This document shows positions 57,063 to 64,000 of a stretch of DNA of 64,000 bases, piece after piece. Every line of letters begins with the position of its first letter. Position 1 is the first letter of the stretch. This stretch comes from Planctomycetota bacterium (lineage in GTDB: Bacteria > Planctomycetota > Phycisphaerae > UBA1845 > UTPLA1): assembly GCA_003576905.1 (NCBI GenBank), contig QEVG01000016.1, forward strand, positions 1-64,000. The letters run 5' to 3'. Both the position numbers and the translations under genes were made by a program. The notes beneath the pieces are model-generated. The model saw nothing but the letters and a program-made list of their open reading frames with translations, made no database searches and was not told the origin of the DNA.

Positions 57063-57911
57063 TCAATAGTAAATCGTGGGCCAGATGTCGAAGCCGGTAT
57101 CGTCGGAAAAGCGCGTATCGATGTAGCGGAACTCGGAATGTCCGTCGAGAAAGCCGACCGCGTAACTCGACCATTTCCGGTGCCAGCCGGGCCCGAGCGA
57201 CTGAATGATGCTCTCACCGTAGAGGCCGCTGCGCGGCCGGGCGTCGTACATGAAGTAGTTCATCGACCCCTCGGCAAACAGCACAAACTTCGCGGCCTCG
57301 CCGCCGACCTTGCGGGCCAGCATATCCTCCCCGCACGAACTCATGGAACCGAGATCGCCATACCACGATTCTTCGCCGTTCCACGGCGGCCCCTGAAGCC
57401 AGTACCAGTTGATCGCAAAACTGTTGCCATTCACCTGCCACGACGAATACGCATCGGGCGCCGGCACACTCGGATCGGGCTGTTCGCCGACCAGCGGCGT
57501 ATACCACGTTTTGTCGGACGGACAAACGTAAGTGCGGACGACCTGTTGCCCGTCGATGCCGGGAGCGATGTACTTGTTATAGGGTCGGCGCTTCGTCGGC
57601 ACGAGGCGCGTGTCGCTGTTCGGATACTCGGGATTCGGCGTGGCATGCTGAAAACCGCCGAACGTGTATTCGGACACGACGTTGATGCCGTACTGTCCGA
57701 ACGGAACGGCATACCAGGGCTGGGTCCGCTTGCCTTCGTCGTCCATGTACATCGCCGCCGTCTTTGACAACGTGCCCAGATTCGACATGCAGTAGGCCAG
57801 GTTGGCCGTCTCCCGCGCCGCGCTCAGCGCAGGCAGCAGAACGGAAATCAGCACGGCGATGATGGCGATCACAACGAGCAGCTCGATGAGGGTAAACGCG
57901 CTTTTCTTCAT
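57063..57911 (-). CDS. Prepilin-type N-terminal methylation protein (second pseudopilin)
   Basis: 282 residues starting MKKSAFTLIELLVVIAIIAV: processing is expected between Ala5 and Phe6, with Glu10 at +5 (Ala instead of the usual Gly at -1). The C-terminal AVGFLDGHSEFRYID motif marks the planctomycete pseudopilin/DUF1559-like group, as at 7.7 kb. It is on the same strand as the small zinc-ribbon gene 57 bp upstream. Confidence 0.83.
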   Translation of the reverse strand: MKKSAFTLIELLVVIAIIAVLISVLLPALSAARETANLAYCMSNLGTLSKTAAMYMDDEGKRTQPWYAVPFGQYGINVVSEYTFGGFQHATPNPEYPNSDTRLVPTKRRPYNKYIAPGIDGQQVVRTYVCPSDKTWYTPLVGEQPDPSVPAPDAYSSWQVNGNSFAINWYWLQGPPWNGEESWYGDLGSMSSCGEDMLARKVGGEAAKFVLFAEGSMNYFMYDARPRSGLYGESIIQSLGPGWHRKWSSYAVGFLDGHSEFRYIDTRFSDDTGFDIWPTIYY

Positions 57912-57968
57912 GACAGGTGCTCCTCACATCCACCCGGTTCCACTCGGCCGACGGCCGATGGGCCGTCG

Positions 57969-58358
57969 TTATCGACACTCCGGACAGACGGCGTTGCCGC
58001 CAGTCTCGGTGTACTTCACGAAGTAGGTGTCGTGCTTTGAACAATGAGCCGCGAGGCGGCCGGTCGATTCATTGCAGGTAGGACACGGAAACTCCAGGCC
58101 GACCGACTTGTCGCTGCGGCGACCCACCCCCGCGCGCGCCTCCGGCTCAGACGCCGGCCGCGCCTTCAGCGCCGCCTGATACGCCTCCGGGCTGATCTGA
58201 AAGTGATTGCTGCACTTCGTGCAAACGACTGCGATTCCCTTCGCATCGGCCGCCAGGCTGGCCTGTTTCGGAGGCTCCCGCGTGAAAACGGTAACCCCCG
58301 CGACGATCGCAATCGCCGCAACAACTATGCCGAGCTTGATTTTGTTGCCGCGTGACAG
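57969..58358 (-). CDS. Small membrane protein with zinc-ribbon cysteines
   Basis: An open frame of 129 residues lacks ATG, GTG or TTG starts before its membrane helix (KLGIVVAAIAIVAGVTVFT). The best start is CTG at 58356-58358, eight bases after AAAGGG. After the helix come three Cys pairs, VVCTKCSN, FPCPTCNES and VCPECR, plus HCSKH, suggesting zinc binding. The composition and the helix argue strongly that it is real. It resembles the second ribbon of the FHA protein in style. It precedes the pseudopilin gene, so the two may work together. Confidence 0.6.
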   Translation of the reverse strand: MSRGNKIKLGIVVAAIAIVAGVTVFTREPPKQASLAADAKGIAVVCTKCSNHFQISPEAYQAALKARPASEPEARAGVGRRSDKSVGLEFPCPTCNESTGRLAAHCSKHDTYFVKYTETGGNAVCPECR

Positions 58359-58499
58359 GACTGGTCCCTTTACGATGCGCTACAACGATTCTCGCATGCA
58401 ACGCGCGACCAGCAGGCTCGCCTCGAAAGGCGTTCGGCATTGTAACACATTCGCAGGAGTCAACACCAGTGGCCGCCCGGAGCCGCCCGCCCCATTCCG

Positions 58500-59366
58500 T
58501 CAGGGATTCGACCGTGGCGCCGGGTGGAGCTTGGCGGCCTCGCCCGGCTCCATCTGGTAACAATGCTCGGCGGCCGGGTACCTCCGATCTACCATATCCG
58601 CCAGGTAGGCCCGAACGGCCGCGGCCATCTGATCCCGAATGTCGCCATACCTCTTGACGAACTTCGGGAGCGGGCCGGCCGTCAGGCCCAGCATGTCGTG
58701 GAGAACGACCACATGCCCGTCGCAATACGGCCCCGCCCCGCAGCCGATCACCGGCAAGTCGGTTGACTCTGCAATGATCCTTGCCGGCTCCGGGGGAACC
58801 GCTTCCAGAAGAAGTGCGCATGCCCCGGCATCTTCCATTCGCCGGGCTTCGTCGATCAGTCGCTGTCCCGACTTTGCGTCGCGACCCTGTGCCCGATAGC
58901 CCCCTGCCTGGTGCACGGCCTGCGGTCGCAGCCCCATATGAACCATGACGGGGATCGTGGCGGCCGTCAGGGCCCGAATGGTATCGACGATCCGCGCGTC
59001 CCCCTCGACCTTGACGCAATCGCAGTTGGCCTCGGCCATGAAGCGTCCCGCGTTGCGGATGGCCTCCTCCGTGTTTACGTGAAACGACAGATACGGCATG
59101 TCGCCGAGGAGGAAAGCCGTCGGCGCCCCCCGCCGCACGGCGGCGGTAATGGGGATCATGAAGTCCATTGTCGCCTGAAGGGTGCTCGAATGACCCAGCA
59201 CCACCTGCGCCGCGGAGTCGCCGACGAGGATGCAGTCGATGCCCGCGGCCTCCTCGATTTGCGCCGTCGGAAAGTCATACGCCGTCAGCATCGTGATGGG
59301 GATGCGGCTTTTCTTTCGGGCGCGAAGCGTCGCGAGGGTGATTTTCTCCCGCTGGGCCATCGCCAT
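58500..59366 (-). CDS. panB: 3-methyl-2-oxobutanoate hydroxymethyltransferase
   Basis: PanB adds a hydroxymethyl group from methylenetetrahydrofolate to ketoisovalerate in pantothenate synthesis. The 288 residues show DSAAQVVLGHSSTLQATMD, LLGDMPYLSF, VKVEGD, MGLRPQAVHQAGGYRAQGR and VIGCGAGPYCDGHVVVLHDM. Length is slightly above the usual 263-275. No other pan gene is adjacent. Confidence 0.93.
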   Translation of the reverse strand: MAMAQREKITLATLRARKKSRIPITMLTAYDFPTAQIEEAAGIDCILVGDSAAQVVLGHSSTLQATMDFMIPITAAVRRGAPTAFLLGDMPYLSFHVNTEEAIRNAGRFMAEANCDCVKVEGDARIVDTIRALTAATIPVMVHMGLRPQAVHQAGGYRAQGRDAKSGQRLIDEARRMEDAGACALLLEAVPPEPARIIAESTDLPVIGCGAGPYCDGHVVVLHDMLGLTAGPLPKFVKRYGDIRDQMAAAVRAYLADMVDRRYPAAEHCYQMEPGEAAKLHPAPRSNP

Positions 59367-59408
59367 AGAGTAGGAGGCCGGGCCGATTCCTTCAACAAAT
59401 ACGAGAAA

Positions 59409-59437
59409 GGCCGCCTTCCCGCGCGGGGAAGGCGGCC
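59409..59437 (-). terminator. Hairpin terminator after the LysM gene
   Basis: A perfect 12-bp stem (59409-59420 with 59426-59437), five-base loop; on the minus strand it is followed by TTTCTCG, a modest T tract. It lies 33 bp after the LysM gene stop and before panB. Confidence 0.65.
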
Positions 59438-59469
59438 GGGCAATTCGCAGGATAGGCTTCAGCCGCCCG

Positions 59470-60633
59470 TCAGTCGGGCAGGACCAGCTTCATGCCGGGG
59501 GCCAGCCGCTTGGCGTCCCCTCGAAGCAGCTTCTTGTTCAGCGTAAGGATCTCCTTCCAGCGAGCTCCGCTGCCGCATTGTCGCTGGGCGATTCCGTAGA
59601 GCGTGTCGCCGCTCCGCACGACATAAGTTCGCTCGGAGGATCGCGTCGGCGCGGCGGAACTTGCCGGACCCGCGATCTCGACGGTCTTCCCGGCCGCGGC
59701 GACTGGTTCCCCCCGCCCGCCGGCCCAGGTCGGTTCCGGAATGACCAGTTCGTCGCCGATGCGAAGCTGATTCGGGCTCTTGATGCGCGGATTGGCGGCA
59801 AGCAGTTCCTTCACGCGCGTGCGGTCATCGTAAAAATCGCGGGCAATTACCTCGAGCGTGTCGCCCTCCGCGATCACATGCTTCTTCGGCCAGCCCGGCG
59901 CGGGTGCCTTAGCCGCGGCATCTCCCGGACCCGTCAGACCGACCGGACGCACGGGACCGCGCTGCCGTGCCAGAGGTCCGGTCCCTTCGAGCGACGGATC
60001 GCCCGTTGCCGGGGTTACGACGGGGCGCCGCAAATCCGCGCCGGCGAGAACAAGCGGCGTAGGCGTCGCAGTCGAGGGGCCTGCGGTTCCGGCCGGAATT
60101 GCCGGACGCGCGGTCGAGGGCGCGGCGACGGCGGTGCGAATGCGGTCGCCGACCGTACCCAGATCCGAACCCTGCGCCCCGGCGGGCTTGTTCTCTTTCT
60201 TGACGAGATTGTCCCAGGTCGCCTCCACCAGCTCGGAAGACGGACCGGACCGCAGCGGAATGGCCCCGCCCTCCGCCGGCCGCGCCGCGGCCGCGGAAGT
60301 CTTCGACGGATCGGCGAGTACGAGAGGACCCGTGCCCCCGGCAGCCGGCGCCGCAGGCTGTGCGGCGCGGCGATCCGCCGGCCGACCGGGCGGCTGCGCA
60401 TTGGAGGCGGGCCGCTTCAGAGCCAGCCCGTTGACACCCGCACCGGGAGCCGGCGCGGGCTTGCCGCCCTTCTGATCCGCCGCCGCGGGAATCTTCGGAG
60501 AGTCGCCGACACGCGTCGACGTGGCGACGAGGAGTTCATCCTCGCCGCCGTCGCTTCCATAGAAGAAGTACACGCTGGCGACGACGACGATGACCAGACC
60601 TGCAACGATGCCGACCCTGGTTTCCGTACCCAT
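59470..60633 (-). CDS. Membrane-anchored protein with two LysM domains
   Basis: From the ATG at 60631-60633 (eight bases after GGAGGA) the product has 387 residues: one membrane helix (VGIVAGLVIVVVASVYFFY), a long Pro/Ala-rich linker of about 220 residues, and two LysM domains (HVIAEGDTLEVIARDFYDD ... ELVIPEP and YVVRSGDTLYGIAQRQCGS ... LVLPD). LysM binds peptidoglycan GlcNAc residues, so the protein probably spans to the cell wall. It sits 77 bp after secDF on the same strand. Confidence 0.82.
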   Translation of the reverse strand: MGTETRVGIVAGLVIVVVASVYFFYGSDGGEDELLVATSTRVGDSPKIPAAADQKGGKPAPAPGAGVNGLALKRPASNAQPPGRPADRRAAQPAAPAAGGTGPLVLADPSKTSAAAARPAEGGAIPLRSGPSSELVEATWDNLVKKENKPAGAQGSDLGTVGDRIRTAVAAPSTARPAIPAGTAGPSTATPTPLVLAGADLRRPVVTPATGDPSLEGTGPLARQRGPVRPVGLTGPGDAAAKAPAPGWPKKHVIAEGDTLEVIARDFYDDRTRVKELLAANPRIKSPNQLRIGDELVIPEPTWAGGRGEPVAAAGKTVEIAGPASSAAPTRSSERTYVVRSGDTLYGIAQRQCGSGARWKEILTLNKKLLRGDAKRLAPGMKLVLPD

Positions 60634-60710
60634 CGAATTGTCCTCCATGACGCGGGTCTTCCGGACTCCCGGCGGGCTGCGCGCCGCGCCGGAAGTCCGA
60701 AGCCGCGATC

Positions 60711-63700
60711 CTATCTGGCTCGAACGGTCGCCGCCGCCCGTTTAACGAGGAACTGCGATGCAACGGCGAACGAACTGTACGTCCCGGTGAGGATACCGAT
60801 AAACATGACAAAATTGAAGCCATGAATGCCGGGTCCGCCGAAGATGTACATCACCAGAATTGTGAAGATCGTTGTCATGCCGGTCAACAGGGTTCGCGCC
60901 AGCGTCTGGCTGATCGAGTCGTTGACCAGTTCCGGAGTCAGGTCCTTGAGACGTCCGCGGTTCTCGCGGATGCGGTCGAAAACGACGATCGTGTCGTTTA
61001 CGGAATAGCCGATGACCGTCATGACCGCCGCCACGAGGGCCAGGTCCACCCGGAACTTGTCAAGCAGGAGCGCCTTTCCGATCGGCGTGTCCGCGATGTA
61101 ATGACAGACGGCAACCGCCCCGATCGCCACGATGACGTCGTGAACAAGGGCGACGACCGCCGCCAGGCCCCATCGGATGTTGCCGAATCGAAACCAGACG
61201 TACAGGATGATCATGAGCCACGACAGGACAATCGCGATAATCGCCGTCGTCTGGGCCTCGCCGGACACCTGATTGTCAAACTGGGTGATCTGGCTCAGCG
61301 ATGTCTGCCGTTGCAGGGCCGCCTGGATCAGCGCCACTTCCGGTTCCGCAAGGTCGCTCGTCCACGTCGAGGCGATATTGCCCTGGTCATCCAGCAGCGG
61401 GAAGTTCTCATCCGCCACAACCACCATGACGCGGCTGTACTGGTCGCTCCCCGGCGAAGCCGATGCCAGACCGAACACGTCCGATTCCCGCCACCCGTGC
61501 CCCTCGAAGCCGGGCTGAAGCCGCATCGCGCGGAGGCGGTCCTTGAGGACCTTCAGATTCTGCGGCGGACTGATCCGGTCGAGGACGATCGCCACCCCTC
61601 CCTTCCAGCCGCGAAGATCGAGCTGGGCCTTTTCCTCAGGCGAAATCGGCAGGTTCAGCTGCCTGGGATCCTCGTCCCGAATCGCAAAGTAAGGCACCCC
61701 TCCGCTGGAGGTGTCTTCAAGAATGTCGAAGGTCAGCGCCGGCTGAATGTCGAGGTCTGACTGCATCGTGTCCATGATCGCCCCGACCACCACCTCCTTG
61801 TTGGTCTCCAGCGTCACGATCTCGAACGACTTGCCCGGAACGGCGGAAGAGCCGACGCCCTGCACGCCCTGGACCTGCGCCCGGGCGATCGACTCCCCGG
61901 CCCGCTCGAAGGCGACGGCAAACTGCTCCACGTAACCCTTCATGTTGTCGAGCGTGACCTCGGTCTTCGTGCCATCGGGCAATTCGGTCCGGGTGCGAAT
62001 GGTTACCTGGTTCGCGCCGGGGTCCGCGTAGCGGATGCCGTCCACGTCGCTCAACACCCGGTTTCCCTCGGTATCCATCACGCGCTTGATGATGGGCTCA
62101 AGGCGCGCTGCCGGAACGCCCGGACAGTCAATGACGAACGTGCCGCCGCTTCCGCTGACGGTCGCGGAGCGAAGGGCTGCCGCGAACTGATCGAGCTTTT
62201 CGCCGGACGCCGCCAGCCGCTCCGAAATCTCCGCCTGGTTCAGGGAACCCGGCTCCTTCAGGTCGATCTGGGCCGAGGTCCCGCCGAGGAACTCGATGTC
62301 GTACATCTCGTCCTTGTCGAGGCTGAAGAAACAGAAAAGCCCCAGAACCGAAATAATGAACGAAAAGCCGAAGAAGAGCGGACGCGTTCCGATCCAGTCG
62401 ATCTTCGGAGCGCCGATCAGCCGGACCATCGGCATGTTGGGCTTGGGCCCCTTCTGGAACGACCGGTGGATCGCGCGGAAGATGAACATTAGAATCAGCA
62501 GCCCGATGATCGCCGGGGCCACTTCAATCAGCGCCTCGCCGAAGAGCATCAGCACCGAGTGCTCGCGCGTAAACTCGTCGTTCCAGAAATAGCCCAGCCC
62601 GTAGAGAACCGCGCCGAATCCGCCGACCCCGAGCGCCGCGAAGATCGGGTAGCGGCTGACTTCGGTCGGTACCGTTGCCAGCGACATCACCTCGAAAAAC
62701 ACCCGCGTCACGAAGTAGGCCGTGAACAGGTTCAGCACGACGCCGATGCCCAGCGTCAGGCCGAATCCCTTGATCTCTTCGCTGCCCACCCAGTAGAGAA
62801 TCAGACAGGTCAGCAGGGTCGTCAGGTTCGAGTCGATGATCGCCGTAAAGGCACGCTCATACCCCAGTTTGATGGCCATGCGCATCGTGTTGCCCCGAGT
62901 CAGTTCCTCGCGGATGCGCTCGTTGATCAGCACGTTGGCGTCCACGGCCATGCCGAGCGACAGTACGAGACCCGCGATGCCCGGCAGGGTCAGCGTCGCC
63001 CCCATGGCCGACATCACCGCCAGCGTAAGCAGCAGGTTCATCACCACCGCGAACACCGCCACGCCGCCGGCATAAAAGTAGATGCCGACCATGAAGATCA
63101 AGACCAGGATGGCGCCGTACTTCGCCGACCGAAGTCCCGCCTCGCGGTTGGCCTCGCCCAGGCTCGGACCGATCGCCCGAACGCTGATCGGCGGGTCCTT
63201 GAGCTTTCGCGGCAGGCTGCCGGCGTCCAGCTTCTTCACCATGTCCTGGACTTCCTGCGGCGTGAAGGAGCCGTGGATGATTCCCTGCGTCCGGATCACC
63301 GCCTCGATCGTCGCGTGGCTGATGCACTGGTCGTCCAGGAAGATCGCCAGCTGCTTGCCGCGGTTGAGCCGCGTCAGGTTGGCGAACTTGTCGCCGCCGC
63401 GCTCATCGAGCGTGAACCCGATCGCCGGCCGCCCGATCTCGTCCCGATCGAACCGGGCGTTCTTCAGCGACCAGTCGGCCTCGCCGTAGCGATGCGTCAG
63501 CGTGTAGTTGTCGCCGATGTGCGCCAGCACGTAATACTTGTTGCCGAACCGCTCGACGATGACCGGCAGGCTCGCCTTGCGGGCTTCAAACTCGCGCTCG
63601 ACGTCGCGCATCTTGAGGAAGTCCGCCGCGTCCTCGATCTCAAACCACTGGTAGTTCTCCTCGCCCGGCATGCGCCGCGGCCCGCGCGTCTTGAGTTGCT

Positions 63701-64000
63701 CGATGTACTGCGCGAACACATCCGCGCTGGCCTCGTCCCGCGACGGCAGAATCCGAAACTCCAGCACGCCCGCGCCCCGAAGGAGCCGCTGGAGGTCGGC
63801 TGGGTCTTCGAGTCGGCCTTCGCCCCGCCGCTGAAGCTTCAGCCGGTCGGCGGCGGACACCATGCCCTCGATGATCCCGGTGAGGCCCGGAAATTTCGCC
63901 TTAAGGTCCGCGAGCCCCTCCTCGCGCATCGACTCGCCGGGCTTCGCGTCAAGCAGCACCTGAAGTCGGCCGATGTCGATGTTCGTCGCAAGCGCGTCCG
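60711..64000 (-). CDS. secDF: SecD-SecF fusion protein translocase subunit, 5' end beyond window
   Basis: The reading frame continues to the right edge (…LATNIDIGRLQVLLDAKP) with no start, so the N-terminus is missing; 1097 codons are present. The SecD part has its periplasmic domain and the conserved LPGIAGLVLSLGMAVDANVLINER in the membrane region. A SecF part follows after EFLGGTSAQIDL, with VNDTIVVFDRIRENRG and GLAAVVALVHDVIVA. SecDF uses proton motive force to pull exported proteins through SecYEG. SecD and SecF are separate in many bacteria and fused in others; fusion is not unusual for this phylum. Confidence 0.95.
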   Translation of the reverse strand, partial: DALATNIDIGRLQVLLDAKPGESMREEGLADLKAKFPGLTGIIEGMVSAADRLKLQRRGEGRLEDPADLQRLLRGAGVLEFRILPSRDEASADVFAQYIEQLKTRGPRRMPGEENYQWFEIEDAADFLKMRDVEREFEARKASLPVIVERFGNKYYVLAHIGDNYTLTHRYGEADWSLKNARFDRDEIGRPAIGFTLDERGGDKFANLTRLNRGKQLAIFLDDQCISHATIEAVIRTQGIIHGSFTPQEVQDMVKKLDAGSLPRKLKDPPISVRAIGPSLGEANREAGLRSAKYGAILVLIFMVGIYFYAGGVAVFAVVMNLLLTLAVMSAMGATLTLPGIAGLVLSLGMAVDANVLINERIREELTRGNTMRMAIKLGYERAFTAIIDSNLTTLLTCLILYWVGSEEIKGFGLTLGIGVVLNLFTAYFVTRVFFEVMSLATVPTEVSRYPIFAALGVGGFGAVLYGLGYFWNDEFTREHSVLMLFGEALIEVAPAIIGLLILMFIFRAIHRSFQKGPKPNMPMVRLIGAPKIDWIGTRPLFFGFSFIISVLGLFCFFSLDKDEMYDIEFLGGTSAQIDLKEPGSLNQAEISERLAASGEKLDQFAAALRSATVSGSGGTFVIDCPGVPAARLEPIIKRVMDTEGNRVLSDVDGIRYADPGANQVTIRTRTELPDGTKTEVTLDNMKGYVEQFAVAFERAGESIARAQVQGVQGVGSSAVPGKSFEIVTLETNKEVVVGAIMDTMQSDLDIQPALTFDILEDTSSGGVPYFAIRDEDPRQLNLPISPEEKAQLDLRGWKGGVAIVLDRISPPQNLKVLKDRLRAMRLQPGFEGHGWRESDVFGLASASPGSDQYSRVMVVVADENFPLLDDQGNIASTWTSDLAEPEVALIQAALQRQTSLSQITQFDNQVSGEAQTTAIIAIVLSWLMIILYVWFRFGNIRWGLAAVVALVHDVIVAIGAVAVCHYIADTPIGKALLLDKFRVDLALVAAVMTVIGYSVNDTIVVFDRIRENRGRLKDLTPELVNDSISQTLARTLLTGMTTIFTILVMYIFGGPGIHGFNFVMFIGILTGTYSSFAVASQFLVKRAAATVRAR

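Overview
The window is GC-rich bacterial chromosome, most likely from a planctomycete (phylum Planctomycetota). Pointers are: two prepilin-like proteins with the short C-terminal 'GF(I/L)DGH' signature common in that phylum, an oversized UvrA with four ATPase modules, secreted proteins rich in Asp-Gly-Asp calcium-type repeats, a PilM-centred envelope cluster with long unfamiliar partners, and mixed use of Shine-Dalgarno and SD-less starts. Assignment below phylum level is not supported by what I can see.

Layout. 1-2330: 5' end of a 16S rRNA gene on the minus strand, with two tandem promoters and a boxA, then a HupE/UreJ-type membrane protein and tRNA-Arg(UCG). 2.6-9.6 kb: glmS, a large secreted protein, a possible 31-aa membrane peptide, and an FHA/pseudopilin pair. 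9.7-17.0 kb: a giant UvrA split into two overlapping genes. 17.5-20.6 kb: a compact CRISPR-Cas locus whose effector I recognise as Cas12g (type V-G), with a six-repeat array, a probable tracrRNA/leader and no adaptation genes. 20.8-32 kb: dnaE, an orphan MalK-type ATPase, then the conserved nusA-infB-ylxP-rbfA block followed by an EndoIII-like protein. 32-45 kb: two TPR proteins, YebC, a two-gene cassette (NYN-like plus HicA-like), def-fmt-rsmB, rpsT, a TlyA-like methylase and a YgeY-type M20 hydrolase. 45-64 kb: a PilM cluster, a sodium symporter, an OmpA-like protein, a collagen-like lipoprotein, lepA, a second pseudopilin, a small zinc-ribbon membrane protein, panB, a LysM protein and secDF, which runs off the right edge.

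The most unusual region is 17.5-20.6 kb. The array has six 36-bp repeats at an exact 66-bp period. Its last repeat decays on the side away from the effector, so I infer transcription right-to-left. A near-consensus promoter (TTGACA, 16 bp, TATGCT) overlaps the effector stop codon and points into the array; the roughly 170-nt leader it would produce carries two segments partly complementary to the repeat, which is where a tracrRNA is expected. The effector reading frame is broken: 50 codons homologous to the known Cas12g N-terminus lie directly upstream and in frame, separated by one TGA at a position where the characterised protein has tryptophan. This could be a recent nonsense mutation, readthrough, a split effector made by reinitiation, or a sequencing error.

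Functionally the rest is core machinery: translation (rRNA, tRNA, nusA/infB/rbfA, def/fmt, rsmB, rpsT, lepA), replication and repair (dnaE, uvrA), secretion (secDF) and cell-envelope proteins. All family calls were made by eye from motifs and remembered sequences, without database searches.
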